A DNA stretch of 64,000 bases, taken from positions 5,270,001 through 5,334,000 of the forward strand of contig NZ_CP027727.1 of the NCBI RefSeq assembly GCF_003851685.1, given 5' to 3'. Shown here in pieces: positions 34,344-43,723 of the stretch (the first letter of the stretch is position 1; every line of letters begins with the position of its first letter). The notes beneath the pieces are model-generated. The model had not been told where the DNA came from and did no database searches. It worked only from the letters and a program-made list of their open reading frames with translations. The stretch is from Pseudomonas sp. R5-89-07. Lineage in GTDB: Bacteria; Pseudomonadota; Gammaproteobacteria; Pseudomonadales; Pseudomonadaceae. The position numbers and the translations under genes are program-made.

Positions 34344-35442
34344 AAGAATCAACCGTTACATATTTGAGAAGAAAGTCGCTGTTTTCAGCCGGGCCTCGGT
34401 ACACCTCGATGGCATCCGCCGGCAGCGCCTGGTCCACGTAGCTTTCCACCGAGGCCACCTGGATCGCGCGCAGGCCGGGGTGGTTGACGAAGCTCTGCAG
34501 CGCCGCGACTTCCGCGCTGCTGGCCCCGCCCATGCGCCAGGACTGCTCAAGCACGCCACTGCGGCGTTGGCCGTCGCTGTCCAGGCCCTGAGCGATGTCG
34601 TAGTTGCGCCGCGAGGCGTAGAAGCCGGGGTAGGCTTCATCGGCGGCCCTGTCGAAAACCTGCGCTTGCCTGATGGCTTCACGTCTATCATCGGGCAAGT
34701 CCAGCGTGAGCAGGTCGCCATAGCCACCCTGCACCACCAGCAATCGGGAGCCGCCATACACCTCTTCACCCTGCCCGTCCCGGGTCAGGTATTGCTCGCC
34801 GCAGTAGCTGAGCACGTGATCGCCGATAAAGCTCTGGCCCACACTGTGAGTGACTACGTCGTGCAGGTCTTGTTCCAGTACGACGCCCTCGCTGAACATA
34901 ACCGCCGCTTCGGGCCGCGCCAACAGCGCCTCGAATTCGTCGAGGCTGCGGATGACCTGCTGACCGCGCCCAGCGCTGGCGTGCAGGGGTTTCAGGCGAA
35001 TCGGCCCGCTGTAGAGCAAGCGCGTGGCGGCAGGCCGCGCGTCTTCCAGCGCGAAAACACTCAAGCCGTCGAGGACGACGTCACGTACACGTTCACTGAA
35101 CAACGATGACCAGCCCTCCGGCGCCTTGGCTTCAGGGCTTAACAGGCCATGACTGATGGCTTTGGTGCAGATGAAGGCGTGATCGACATAGCCCCCCCAC
35201 AGGTCTTGCGGGCCTTTGATATTCAGCGCCCGAGCCTGGGCAGTGCCGACCACTGTTTGAGTGGGAAGCACATACAGATCGCGGCCGGCGTGTTTGTGCG
35301 GATCGTAGCTGCCGCCGAATTTGAGCCCCAATATTTGCGCTAGCCAGCGCGCCAGGGCGAGGTTGGTTTGAACTTCATGTTGGGGTGCGTCGTTTCGGAT
35401 TGAGTGGGCGACCACCTGTTTTTTACGTGAAATCGGGGTCAT
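34333..35442 (-). CDS. DUF3182 family protein, possibly ATP-grasp
   Basis: This 369-residue protein belongs to DUF3182, a family without a known role. The start at 35442 has AAGGGGG nearby. The pattern VLPTQTVVG near the start, RLKPLHASAGRGQQVIRSLDEFEALL in the middle and VVLEQDL further on suggests an ATP-grasp-like nucleotide fold (Lys plus Gly-rich loop and Glu-Gln), which is my inference. The C-terminus YVTVDSYDG overlaps the hydrolase start. No signal peptide is visible. Confidence 0.83.
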   Translation of the reverse strand: MTPISRKKQVVAHSIRNDAPQHEVQTNLALARWLAQILGLKFGGSYDPHKHAGRDLYVLPTQTVVGTAQARALNIKGPQDLWGGYVDHAFICTKAISHGLLSPEAKAPEGWSSLFSERVRDVVLDGLSVFALEDARPAATRLLYSGPIRLKPLHASAGRGQQVIRSLDEFEALLARPEAAVMFSEGVVLEQDLHDVVTHSVGQSFIGDHVLSYCGEQYLTRDGQGEEVYGGSRLLVVQGGYGDLLTLDLPDDRREAIRQAQVFDRAADEAYPGFYASRRNYDIAQGLDSDGQRRSGVLEQSWRMGGASSAEVAALQSFVNHPGLRAIQVASVESYVDQALPADAIEVYRGPAENSDFLLKYVTVDSYDG

Positions 35443-35612
35443 GCGTCCCCCTTGGCATCCGGCCATGTATGTAGGGGGAAACTAGCAGGGATCAAGCCAA
35501 GCTCGCGTAGAAGAGGAGCGTTTTAAAATCAACCGGTTACCAGAAACGCAATAGCAATTAGCCTGCGCCATTTTGCACGACGCGGCTGTGGGCACTCGGC
35601 ATTCTGCACGAT

Positions 35613-36572
35613 TCATACACCGAAGCGGTTGCGGTAGTCACTGGGGGCCAGGCCGGTGATTTTCTTGAAGGTGGCGCGAAAGGCGCTGGGGTCCTGGTAG
35701 CCCACCGTCCAGGCGATGTGGTCGATGGTGCCGTTGGTGAACTCCAGCATTTGCCGCGCCTTGCCCACGCGCAGGTGCTGACAGTACTCGGTAGGTTTCA
35801 AACCGGTGGCGCTGCGAAAGCGGCGCAGGAAGGTACGTTCTTCCAGGCCCGCTTCCCGCGCCATGGCGGCAACACTGACATCCACCGCGCCGCTGGCTTG
35901 CAACCAATGCTGAACCTTGAGGATTGCAGCGTCGCCATGCCCGAGAATCGGCGCGAAGTTGCTGCCGCATTGGCTGGCGCTGTCGCTGTGCTCGATCACC
36001 AGAAAGCGCGCAGTATCGGCAGCGATGCTGGGCCCCAGCAGGCGGTCGACCAGGCGCAGGCCCAGCTCGGACCAGGCCATCAGCCCGGCGGTGGTAATCA
36101 GGTCGCCGTCATCGACGATGGGTTTATCGGCTTCCAGGCGCACGGCCGGATAGCGGATAGCGAAGCTCTCGGCGGACGACCAGTGGGCAGTGGCGCTACG
36201 CCCATCCAGCAAACCGCTGCGGGCAAGCATGATCGAACCGATACACACGCCGCCGAGCACAGTGCCTGCCGCGTGCTGCTGGCGCAGCCATTGGAGCAAC
36301 GCCGGGGGCGTCTGTTCTTCGCTGAATTCGCCCACCGAGGGCGGCACCAGCACGGCAGCCATCGGGCCATCCGGGCCAGGCTGAGTATCGAACACGCGCA
36401 CCGGCGTGCCCTGGGTATCGACCTGCCAATGGCTGACCCGCAACGTCGGCAACTGCGCGGATTGGTGCTCGGCGGCAATGCGATTGGCGACGCCGAACAA
36501 ATCGGTCAAGCCATGCACGGCGGCTAATTGCGCGCCCTGGTAGATCAATATGCCCAGTTCAACCGCGGCCAT
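35613..36572 (-). CDS. GlxA-type regulator (DJ-1/PfpI plus AraC domains)
   Basis: This 319-residue transcription factor has an N-terminal DJ-1/PfpI domain (about 1-185) with the nucleophile-elbow Cys110 in GGVCIGS, and a C-terminal AraC domain (about 215-319): EAGLEERTFLRRFRSATGLKPTEY is the first helix-turn-helix and DHIAWTVGYQDPSAFRATFKKITG the second. Such proteins regulate nitrogenous compound metabolism, for example ArgR or GbdR in Pseudomonas. The start at 36572 follows a purine-rich GGGGGAAAA. It is divergent from a cysteine hydrolase gene that it may control. Confidence 0.92.
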   Translation of the reverse strand: MAAVELGILIYQGAQLAAVHGLTDLFGVANRIAAEHQSAQLPTLRVSHWQVDTQGTPVRVFDTQPGPDGPMAAVLVPPSVGEFSEEQTPPALLQWLRQQHAAGTVLGGVCIGSIMLARSGLLDGRSATAHWSSAESFAIRYPAVRLEADKPIVDDGDLITTAGLMAWSELGLRLVDRLLGPSIAADTARFLVIEHSDSASQCGSNFAPILGHGDAAILKVQHWLQASGAVDVSVAAMAREAGLEERTFLRRFRSATGLKPTEYCQHLRVGKARQMLEFTNGTIDHIAWTVGYQDPSAFRATFKKITGLAPSDYRNRFGV

Positions 36573-36668
36573 TGTCAGTTTTCCCCCTGTTATTGTCGGT
36601 GCAGCCAATGTCCGGCGGCGGCGCCAGCTAAGATACTGGGCCCATCAACCCATCACGAGGCAATACAC

Positions 36669-37232
36669 ATGGCCAAGCAAGCACTCATCCTAATCGATAT
36701 CCAGAACGACTACTTCCCTCAAGGCAAGTGGCCACTTGACGGTGTAGAGGCCGCAGCAGACAAGGCGGCGCAAGTGCTGCAGGCCTTCCGCCAGGCCGGG
36801 GATGCAGTGATTCATGTACGGCATGAATTTGCAGGCGATGACGCGCCGTTCTTCGCACCGGGCTCCGAAGGCGCGCATTTGCATGCCAAGGTGCTGAACC
36901 AGGGCGATGAGCCGGTGGTTCTAAAGCATTTCGTGAATTCATTCCGCCAAACCAACCTGCGCCAATTGCTGGAACAGCGCAGCATCACTGACGTGGTCGT
37001 GGTCGGCAGCATGAGCCATATGTGCATCGACGCCGTGGTGCGGGCAGCGGCGGACCTGGGCTACAAGGTCACCGTCCTTCACGACGCCTGCGCGACCCGT
37101 GACCAGGAATTCAATGGGCAAGTGATTCCCGCCGCGCAGGTGCACGGCGCGTACATGGCTTCGCTGGCTTTCGGGTATGCGGGCGTGGTATCGACCGATG
37201 AATTCCTGAAGGCCCAAGCGGCGGTAGCCTGA
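36669..37232 (+). CDS. Isochorismatase-family cysteine hydrolase
   Basis: This 187-residue enzyme carries the cysteine-hydrolase triad: Asp10 in LIDIQNDYF, Lys86 in VLKHFVNSF and Cys119 in SMSHMCIDAVVRAAADLG, with the cis-peptide segment just before the Cys. Members hydrolyse amides such as nicotinamide, ureidoacrylate or N-carbamoylsarcosine, or isochorismate; the substrate cannot be chosen here. The start at 36669 gives MAKQALILIDIQ, the normal opening. It is divergent from a GlxA-type regulator with 96 bases between them, a common regulator-target layout. Confidence 0.92.
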   Translation: MAKQALILIDIQNDYFPQGKWPLDGVEAAADKAAQVLQAFRQAGDAVIHVRHEFAGDDAPFFAPGSEGAHLHAKVLNQGDEPVVLKHFVNSFRQTNLRQLLEQRSITDVVVVGSMSHMCIDAVVRAAADLGYKVTVLHDACATRDQEFNGQVIPAAQVHGAYMASLAFGYAGVVSTDEFLKAQAAVA

Positions 37233-37248
37233 CCACCGCCGGGTGCCG

Positions 37249-38010
37249 TTAGCGAGTGGCGATGATGAACAGGCGCGGGAACGGCAGCAGGACCGTGCCA
37301 TTGGCCAAGGCTGGATAAGCCTGGGTGATTCGTGCCTGGTACTCCTGCAGGAAAGCAGCTTGTTCGCCCTCGTTCAAAGGCGCCAGGAACGGCCGCAGCG
37401 CTGAAGCCTTGAACCACTCCACCACCGCCGCGTGGTCCGCCAACGGGTGTTGGTAAGTGGTGCGCCATACGTCGACAGTGCTGCAATGCTGGCTCAGCAG
37501 CTCGTAGTAATAGCTCGCTGAATGCCGTTCGTTATGTTTGACCGCGCCGATCTTCGCCGCCCATGGCCCCTCGGCCGCGACCTCGCGGGCCAGCCGGTGG
37601 GCGGGTTCGTCGAGATTGTCCGGGGTTTGCACCGCCAGCGTTCCGCCGGGGTTCAACTGTTTAACCAGGTGCGGATAGAGCGTGGCGTGTTCCGGTAGCC
37701 ATTGCAGGGACGCGTTGGCCAGGATTACGTCAAACCGTTGCGTCGGGTTCCAGGCGCCGATATCCGCCAGTTCGAAGCTCAGGGCCGGCAGGCGCTTGCG
37801 GGCGTCACGCAGCATGTCATCGGAACTGTCCATGCCGGTGATGTGCGCATCTGGAAAGCGCTCAGCCAACACCTGGGTGGAATTGCCGGGGCCGCAGCCC
37901 AGGTCGACTGCCGTGCCCACCTCGGTATTGGGAATCGCCGCCACCAGGTCGCGGACGGGGCGAGTGCGCTGCTGCTCGAACATCGTGTACTGCGTGGCAG
38001 ACCAGGTCAT
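37249..38010 (-). CDS. tam: Trans-aconitate 2-methyltransferase
   Basis: This 253-residue SAM enzyme methylates trans-aconitate, a side product that inhibits aconitase. The SAM loop is VDLGCGPGNSTQVLAERFPD, and the Tam-specific NASLQWLPEHATLYPHLVKQLNPGGTLAVQTPDN and WRTTYQHPLADHAAVVEWFKASALRPFL match the E. coli protein closely from memory. The ATG at 38010 has GGAGAA upstream; a GTG lies just before it. A terminator separates it from ssb. Confidence 0.93.
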   Translation of the reverse strand: MTWSATQYTMFEQQRTRPVRDLVAAIPNTEVGTAVDLGCGPGNSTQVLAERFPDAHITGMDSSDDMLRDARKRLPALSFELADIGAWNPTQRFDVILANASLQWLPEHATLYPHLVKQLNPGGTLAVQTPDNLDEPAHRLAREVAAEGPWAAKIGAVKHNERHSASYYYELLSQHCSTVDVWRTTYQHPLADHAAVVEWFKASALRPFLAPLNEGEQAAFLQEYQARITQAYPALANGTVLLPFPRLFIIATR

Positions 38011-38050
38011 CACGGTTCTCCTTCTCTTAGCGGTAAAGCATGCCCCATAA

Positions 38051-38084
38051 AAAACCCCCGAAGCCAGGGGCTATCGGGGGTTTT
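38051..38084 (-). terminator. Intrinsic terminator after ssb
   Basis: AAAACCCCCGA at 38051-38061 pairs with TCGGGGGTTTT at 38074-38084, an 11-bp stem with a 12-base loop that itself contains CC/GG pairs. Read leftwards it ends in TTTTTTAT, directly after ssb. Confidence 0.88.
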
Positions 38085-38105
38085 GTGGGTTCCGGGTTTC
38101 AGGCC

Positions 38106-38621
38106 TCAGAACGGGATATCGTCATCAAAGCTGTCGAAATCCGGAGCCGGCTGCGGAGCGGCCTGTTGTGGCGCTGGACGCGACTCACGCTGAGGCTGCT
38201 GGCTTGGCTGCGGACGCGATTGCTGAGGACGCGGTGCCGAGTTGGACATGCCGCCCTGGCCCTGTTGGTCGCCCTGTGGACGGCCGCCCAGCAGTTGCAT
38301 GGTGCCCTGCATGTCGACCACGATTTCAGTGGTGTAACGCTTGATGCCGTCTTTTTCCCACTCGCGGGTCTGCAGTTTGCCTTCGATGTACACCTGCGAA
38401 CCTTTGCGCAGGTACTCACCGGCGATCTCAGCTACTTTGCCGAACATCGACACGCGGTGCCATTCGGTTTTCTCGACCTTCTGGCCAGTCTGCTTGTCGG
38501 TCCACTGTTCGCTGGTCGCCAGACTCAGGTTGGTCACGGCGTTACCGTTGGGCAAGTAGCGAACTTCGGGATCCTGGCCGCATGTACCGACCAATATGAC
38601 TTTGTTAACCCCACGGGCCAT
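38106..38621 (-). CDS. ssb: Single-stranded DNA-binding protein
   Basis: This 171-residue protein coats single-stranded DNA as a tetramer during replication, repair and recombination. The OB fold covers about residues 1-110 ([29 protein letters not shown]), a Gln/Pro/Gly-rich linker follows (about 112-160), and the end is the acidic tail [11 protein letters not shown] that recruits partner proteins. The gene starts nine bases after the MFS exporter gene and is followed by a strong terminator. uvrA lies upstream, divergent, beyond the exporter. Confidence 0.97.
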   Translation of the reverse strand: MARGVNKVILVGTCGQDPEVRYLPNGNAVTNLSLATSEQWTDKQTGQKVEKTEWHRVSMFGKVAEIAGEYLRKGSQVYIEGKLQTREWEKDGIKRYTTEIVVDMQGTMQLLGGRPQGDQQGQGGMSNSAPRPQQSRPQPSQQPQRESRPAPQQAAPQPAPDFDSFDDDIPF

Positions 38622-38630
38622 AACGTTCTC

Positions 38631-40025
38631 CTAGGCTGGGCGCGCTGTCGGCACTGGGTTGACCAGTTGCTCGAGCGTCGCGCGATCCAATAATTCGGTG
38701 TCCAATTTGATGTAGATCGCAGCTTCTTCCGCGACCACTACTGCGTCCGTTACTCCAACGACGGCCTTGAGGCGCTCGACCAGGCCAGCCTCGCGCATCG
38801 CTTCAGGCGATAACGGCAGGCGCAGGCTCGTCACATACGGAGGTTCGCGCATGGTAACAGCAAAGACCAGCCAAAGTGCAGCCAGCCCGGCGCATCCGAG
38901 GAACACAACCGACAAACCGCCATGCTGGAACATCCAGCCGCCCATGATCCCACCCAGCGCCGAACCGAGGAACTGGCTGGTGGAATAAACACCCATCGCC
39001 GTGCCCTTGCCGCCCGCTGGTGAAACCTTGCTGATCAGCGAAGGCAATGACGCCTCCAACAGGTTGAACGCGGTGAAGAACACCACCGTACCGATCACCA
39101 GCGCCCGCAGGCTGTCGCCGAACTCCCAGAAGAATAGTTCAGTGAGCATCAATGTCGCGACGGCGCCGAGCAAAACTCGTTTCATTTTGCGTTTCTTCTC
39201 GCCGTATATGATGAACGGGATCATGGCGAAGAACGAAATCAGCAGCGCGGTGAGGTAGACCCACCAGTGCTGCTCCTTGGGCAACCCGGCTTTTTCCACC
39301 AGGGCCAGGGGCAAGGCGACGAAGCTGCACATCAGCATCGCGTGCAACACGAAGATACCTAAATCCAGGCGCAGCAGGTCCGGGTGCTTGAGCGTCGGCA
39401 ACAGCGCCTGGCGCGCGACGCCGGATTCACGGTGCTGCAACGTGCCGGTAGAGCGCGGCACCATAAAGGCCACGATCACGATGCCGAACAACGCCATGCC
39501 GCCGGTGGCCAGAAACAACCCATGCAGGCCGAAGGCGCGCGTCAGCAGCGGGCCGACCACCATGGCCACGGCAAACGACAGACCGATGGTCATGCCGATC
39601 ATGGCCATGGCCTTGGTACGGTGTTGTTCGCGGGTGAGGTCCGACAGCAGCGCCATCACCGCCGCGGAAATCGCCCCGGCGCCTTGCAGGACACGTCCGG
39701 CGATGACGCCCCAGATCGAATCGGACTGCGCCGCCAGCACACTGCCGAGGGCGAACACGATCAGCCCCAGGTAGATCACCGGGCGCCGGCCAATACGGTC
39801 GGAAATGATGCCGAACGGAATCTGAAAGATCGCCTGGGTCAGGCCATAGGCGCCAATCGCCAAGCCGATCAATGCGGGGGTTGCGCCTGCGAGATCCATT
39901 CCATAGGTCGCCAGCACCGGCAGCACCATAAACATGCCCAGCATACGGAAGGCGAACACCAGGGCCAGACCGCTTGCCGCTCGGGTCTCGCCGCTACTCA
40001 TGCGTTCGCTGTGGGGATCGTGCAT
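38631..40025 (-). CDS. YajR-like MFS transporter
   Basis: This 464-residue membrane protein has about 12 transmembrane helices with the MFS motif [17 protein letters not shown] (motif A) and [14 protein letters not shown] (motif C, drug-antiporter type). After helix 12 an extra soluble domain of about 65 residues follows ([25 protein letters not shown] to [17 protein letters not shown]). This looks like the ferredoxin-fold YAM domain of E. coli YajR. The substrate is unknown. It lies between uvrA and ssb, as in other pseudomonads. Confidence 0.9.
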   Translation of the reverse strand: MHDPHSERMSSGETRAASGLALVFAFRMLGMFMVLPVLATYGMDLAGATPALIGLAIGAYGLTQAIFQIPFGIISDRIGRRPVIYLGLIVFALGSVLAAQSDSIWGVIAGRVLQGAGAISAAVMALLSDLTREQHRTKAMAMIGMTIGLSFAVAMVVGPLLTRAFGLHGLFLATGGMALFGIVIVAFMVPRSTGTLQHRESGVARQALLPTLKHPDLLRLDLGIFVLHAMLMCSFVALPLALVEKAGLPKEQHWWVYLTALLISFFAMIPFIIYGEKKRKMKRVLLGAVATLMLTELFFWEFGDSLRALVIGTVVFFTAFNLLEASLPSLISKVSPAGGKGTAMGVYSTSQFLGSALGGIMGGWMFQHGGLSVVFLGCAGLAALWLVFAVTMREPPYVTSLRLPLSPEAMREAGLVERLKAVVGVTDAVVVAEEAAIYIKLDTELLDRATLEQLVNPVPTARPA

Positions 40026-40137
40026 GGAAAAACCTCGTGTGAACCGGCGGCGATTCTACCAGTCCCATCGATTGAGAGGGTATATGCGGCGCTTTGCCGC
40101 GCAGCTTTCATGTAAGGCTGCACGCGGCCTTTTGACA

Positions 40138-40153
40138 GTGTATATTCATCCAG
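40138..40153 (+). promoter_or_regulatory. LexA-like SOS box at the uvrA promoter
   Basis: GTG-TATATTCATC-CAG matches the SOS consensus CTG-N10-CAG except for the first base, with the AT-rich TATAT core kept. It directly follows a perfect -35 hexamer TTGACA at 40132-40137, so LexA would cover the promoter of uvrA, whose SOS control is established in other bacteria. Confidence 0.6.
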
Positions 40154-40203
40154 TCTTTAGCCGTATACTCCGGCATTATTTACGCCCGCCGTGCGAGGCC
40201 ATC

Positions 40204-43038
40204 TTGGACAAGATCCTGATTCGTGGGGCTAGAACCCACAACCTGAAGAATATCGACCTGACCCTGCCCCGGGACAAACTGATCGTCATCACCGGCCTGT
40301 CCGGCTCGGGCAAATCGTCCCTGGCGTTCGACACGCTGTACGCCGAAGGCCAGCGGCGCTATGTGGAATCGCTGTCGGCCTATGCCCGGCAGTTCCTGTC
40401 GATGATGGAAAAGCCCGACGTCGACACCATCGAAGGTTTGTCGCCGGCGATTTCCATCGAACAGAAATCGACGTCCCACAACCCGCGCTCCACCGTGGGC
40501 ACCATTACCGAAATCTACGACTATCTGCGCCTGTTGTATGCACGGGTGGGTATTCCCCGCTGCCCGGACCACGATATTCCGTTGGAAGCCCAGACCGTCA
40601 GCCAGATGGTCGACCTGGTGCTGGCCCAACCGGAAGGTGCCAAGCTGATGCTGCTGGCGCCCGTTATCCGCGAGCGCAAGGGTGAGCACCTGTCGGTCTT
40701 CGAAGAGCTGCGGGCGCAAGGTTTCGTGCGTGCGCGCATCAACGGCAAGCTCTATGAACTGGATGAAGCGCCGAAGCTCGACAAACAGAAGAAGCATTCC
40801 ATCGATGTGGTGGTTGACCGTTTCAAGGTGCGTGCCGATCTGCAGCAGCGCCTGGCGGAATCGTTCGAGACCGCGTTGAAGCTGGCAGACGGTATCGCCC
40901 TGGTAGCGCCGATGGACGATGAGCCGGGCGAAGAGATCATCTTCTCCGCGCGCTTTGCCTGCCCGATCTGCGGCCACGCCATCAGTGAGCTGGAGCCCAA
41001 GCTGTTTTCGTTCAACAACCCGGCCGGCGCCTGTCCGACCTGCGACGGCCTGGGCGTCAAGCAGTTCTTCGACATCAAGCGCCTGGTCAATGGCGACCTG
41101 ACCTTGGCCGAGGGTGCGATACGTGGCTGGGACAGGCGCAACGTCTACTACTTCCAGATGCTGGGGTCGTTGGCGTCCCACTACAAGTTCAGCCTGGAGG
41201 TGCCGTTCAATCAACTGCCGGCAGACCAGCAGAAGGTCATCCTCAACGGCAGTGGTTCGCAGAATGTCGACTTCAAATACCTGAACGACCGGGGCGATAT
41301 TGTTAAACGCTCCCACCCGTTCGAAGGCATCGTGCCGAACCTGGAGCGTCGTTATCGCGAGACCGAGTCGGCGAGCGTACGCGAAGAACTGGCGAAATTC
41401 CTCAGCACTCAACCCTGCCCGGATTGCCGCGGCACTCGCCTACGCCGTGAAGCGCGGCATGTATGGGTGGGTGAGAAGACCTTGCCGGCGGTGACCAACC
41501 TGCCAATCGGCGATGCCTGTGAGTACTTTGGTGTGCTCAAGCTGACCGGTCGTCGTGGGGAAATTGCCGACAAGATCCTCAAGGAAATTCGCGAGCGACT
41601 GCAGTTTTTGGTGAACGTGGGCCTGGACTACCTGTCGCTGGATCGCAGTGCCGATACCTTGTCGGGTGGCGAGGCCCAGCGCATTCGGCTGGCCAGCCAG
41701 ATCGGCGCGGGGCTGGTGGGCGTGTTGTACATCCTCGACGAGCCATCGATCGGCTTGCACCAACGTGACAATGATCGCCTGCTGGGTACGTTGAAACACC
41801 TGCGGGATATCGGCAACACGGTGATTGTGGTCGAGCACGACGAGGACGCTATTCGGCTGGCGGATTACGTCGTCGATATCGGCCCGGGGGCTGGAGTACA
41901 CGGTGGGCATATCGTCGCCGAAGGTACGCCTGCCGAGGTAATGGCCCACCCGGACTCCCTGACCGGCAAATACCTGTCCGGCCGCGTAAAAATTGAAGTG
42001 CCGGCCAAACGCACCCCACGCAACAAGAAGATGGCCTTGCACCTCAAGGGTGCCCGTGGCAACAACTTGCGCAATGTGGATCTGGAAATTCCCCTGGGCT
42101 TGCTGACCTGTGTGACCGGTGTTTCCGGCTCGGGCAAGTCAACGCTGATCAACAACACGCTGTTCCCGCTAAGCGCCACCGCCCTGAACGGCGCCACCAC
42201 ACTGGAAGCAGCGGCCCACGACAGCATCAAGGGCCTGGAACACCTGGACAAGGTGGTCGATATCGACCAGAGCCCGATTGGGCGTACGCCGCGTTCCAAC
42301 CCAGCGACTTACACCGGGCTGTTCACGCCTATTCGCGAGTTGTTCGCTGGCGTTCCGGAATCCCGCTCACGGGGCTATGGGCCGGGCCGGTTCTCGTTCA
42401 ACGTCAAGGGTGGTCGCTGCGAAGCCTGCCAGGGCGATGGCTTGATCAAGGTGGAGATGCACTTCCTGCCGGATATCTACGTGCCGTGCGATGTGTGCAA
42501 GAGCAAGCGCTACAACCGCGAAACCCTTGAGATCAAATACAAGGGCAAGAGCATCCACGAAACCCTGGAGATGACCATCGAGGAAGCGCGGGTGTTCTTC
42601 GACGCGGTTCCGGCGCTGGCGCGCAAACTGCAGACGCTGATGGACGTTGGTCTGTCCTATATCAAGCTGGGGCAGTCGGCGACTACGCTGTCGGGTGGTG
42701 AGGCGCAGCGGGTGAAGCTGTCCCGCGAGCTGTCCAAGCGCGATACAGGCAAAACCCTGTATATCCTTGATGAGCCAACCACCGGCCTGCACTTTGCCGA
42801 TATCCAGCAACTGCTGGACGTGCTGCACCGCTTGCGTGACCACGGCAATACCGTGGTGGTGATCGAGCACAACCTGGACGTCATCAAGACCGCCGACTGG
42901 CTGGTGGACCTTGGGCCGGAAGGCGGCTCCAAGGGCGGCCAGATCATTGCAGTCGGTACGCCGGAGCAGGTCTCGGAAATGCCGCAATCGCATACTGGCT
43001 ACTATTTGAAGCCACTGCTGGAGCGCGACCGGGCCTGA
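40204..43038 (+). CDS. uvrA: Excinuclease ABC subunit A
   Basis: This 944-residue ATPase is the damage-recognition subunit of nucleotide excision repair. It has two ABC modules, with Walker [11 protein letters not shown] and [10 protein letters not shown], signatures LSGGEAQR in both, and two zinc modules: CPICGH...CPTC near residue 255-280 and CEACQGDG...CDVC near 740-770. The start is TTG at 40204 ([19 protein letters not shown]), preceded by GAGG at proper distance; a longer frame upstream is not conserved. Normal length. A LexA-like box lies 50 bases upstream. Confidence 0.97.
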   Translation: MDKILIRGARTHNLKNIDLTLPRDKLIVITGLSGSGKSSLAFDTLYAEGQRRYVESLSAYARQFLSMMEKPDVDTIEGLSPAISIEQKSTSHNPRSTVGTITEIYDYLRLLYARVGIPRCPDHDIPLEAQTVSQMVDLVLAQPEGAKLMLLAPVIRERKGEHLSVFEELRAQGFVRARINGKLYELDEAPKLDKQKKHSIDVVVDRFKVRADLQQRLAESFETALKLADGIALVAPMDDEPGEEIIFSARFACPICGHAISELEPKLFSFNNPAGACPTCDGLGVKQFFDIKRLVNGDLTLAEGAIRGWDRRNVYYFQMLGSLASHYKFSLEVPFNQLPADQQKVILNGSGSQNVDFKYLNDRGDIVKRSHPFEGIVPNLERRYRETESASVREELAKFLSTQPCPDCRGTRLRREARHVWVGEKTLPAVTNLPIGDACEYFGVLKLTGRRGEIADKILKEIRERLQFLVNVGLDYLSLDRSADTLSGGEAQRIRLASQIGAGLVGVLYILDEPSIGLHQRDNDRLLGTLKHLRDIGNTVIVVEHDEDAIRLADYVVDIGPGAGVHGGHIVAEGTPAEVMAHPDSLTGKYLSGRVKIEVPAKRTPRNKKMALHLKGARGNNLRNVDLEIPLGLLTCVTGVSGSGKSTLINNTLFPLSATALNGATTLEAAAHDSIKGLEHLDKVVDIDQSPIGRTPRSNPATYTGLFTPIRELFAGVPESRSRGYGPGRFSFNVKGGRCEACQGDGLIKVEMHFLPDIYVPCDVCKSKRYNRETLEIKYKGKSIHETLEMTIEEARVFFDAVPALARKLQTLMDVGLSYIKLGQSATTLSGGEAQRVKLSRELSKRDTGKTLYILDEPTTGLHFADIQQLLDVLHRLRDHGNTVVVIEHNLDVIKTADWLVDLGPEGGSKGGQIIAVGTPEQVSEMPQSHTGYYLKPLLERDRA

Positions 43039-43053
43039 TTTATCGGGCCCAAT

Positions 43054-43092
43054 AAAAAGCCCCTGTCACCTCATCGGTGGCAGGGGCTTTTT
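43054..43092. terminator. Bidirectional terminator between uvrA and ftnA
   Basis: AAAAAGCCCCTG at 43054-43065 pairs with CAGGGGCTTTTT at 43081-43092, extended by CACC/GGTG with one G-T wobble around a TCATC loop. T-runs on both strands serve the convergent uvrA and ftnA genes. Confidence 0.92.
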
Positions 43093-43103
43093 CATAGCCG
43101 GAA

Positions 43104-43568
43104 TCAGAACTGCGATTGCAGATAATTTTCCAGGCCAATCAGCTTGATCAGACCCAACTGCTTTTCCAGCCAGTAGGTGTGGTCTTCTTCGGTGTCATTC
43201 AACTGCACCCGCAGGATCTCACGGGTGACATAGTCGTTGTGCTGCTCACAGAGTTCAATGCCCTTGCAGAGTGCGGCTCGGACTTTGTATTCCAGGCGAA
43301 GGTCAGCAGCAAGCATATCCGGCACCGTGGCACCCACGTCCAGGTCGTCGGGGCGCATGCGCGGCGTGCCTTCGAGCATGAGGATACGGCGCATCAGCGC
43401 ATCAGCGTGCTGTGCTTCTTCTTCCATCTCGTGATTGATACGTTCGTAGAGCTCGGTAAAGCCCCAGTCTTCGTACATGCGCGAATGGATGAAATATTGG
43501 TCACGAGCTGCCAGTTCGCCCGTCAGCAACGTGTTTAGGTAATCGATTACGTCGGGGTGACCTTGCAT
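43104..43568 (-). CDS. ftnA: Bacterial ferritin FtnA (bfrA type, without haem Met)
   Basis: This 154-residue protein forms a 24-subunit iron-storage shell. The start at 43568 gives [20 protein letters not shown]; ferroxidase ligands appear as Glu18, Glu51, His54 (EEEAQHAD), and later Glu residues in the ELCEQH and DTEEDH regions. Position 52, the haem-binding Met of true bacterioferritins, is Ala here. The P. aeruginosa orthologue, first called bfrA, also lacks it and was shown to be a haem-free ferritin. It lies downstream of katA on the same strand; in P. aeruginosa the pair is functionally linked, bfrA being needed for full KatA activity. Confidence 0.93.
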   Translation of the reverse strand: MQGHPDVIDYLNTLLTGELAARDQYFIHSRMYEDWGFTELYERINHEMEEEAQHADALMRRILMLEGTPRMRPDDLDVGATVPDMLAADLRLEYKVRAALCKGIELCEQHNDYVTREILRVQLNDTEEDHTYWLEKQLGLIKLIGLENYLQSQF

Positions 43569-43681
43569 CGCCCTACATCTCCCTGCTTTAAAGTCTGTAG
43601 TTTGAACCATGATGACTTCAAGGTCACGGGATCAACGGCAGAAAAGCGAAGATTTGCGGAGAAAAGTAGCTGAAATAACGC

Positions 43682-43706
43682 AAAAACCGCCCAAATGAGG
43701 GCGGTT
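43682..43706 (-). terminator. Intrinsic terminator after katA
   Basis: AACCGCCC at 43685-43692 pairs with GGGCGGTT at 43699-43706 around a six-base loop, with a T-run leftwards. It lies just past the katA stop, so ftnA probably has its own promoter in the 113 bases beyond. Confidence 0.88.
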
Positions 43707-43723
43707 CTGCTTATCGTTTAGAG

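Noticed and set aside
40132..40169. TTGACA with TATACT as the uvrA promoter
   Set aside because: The spacing is 26 bases, too long for sigma70. A weak TCTTTA at 16-base spacing is possible, so only the LexA-like box was annotated.
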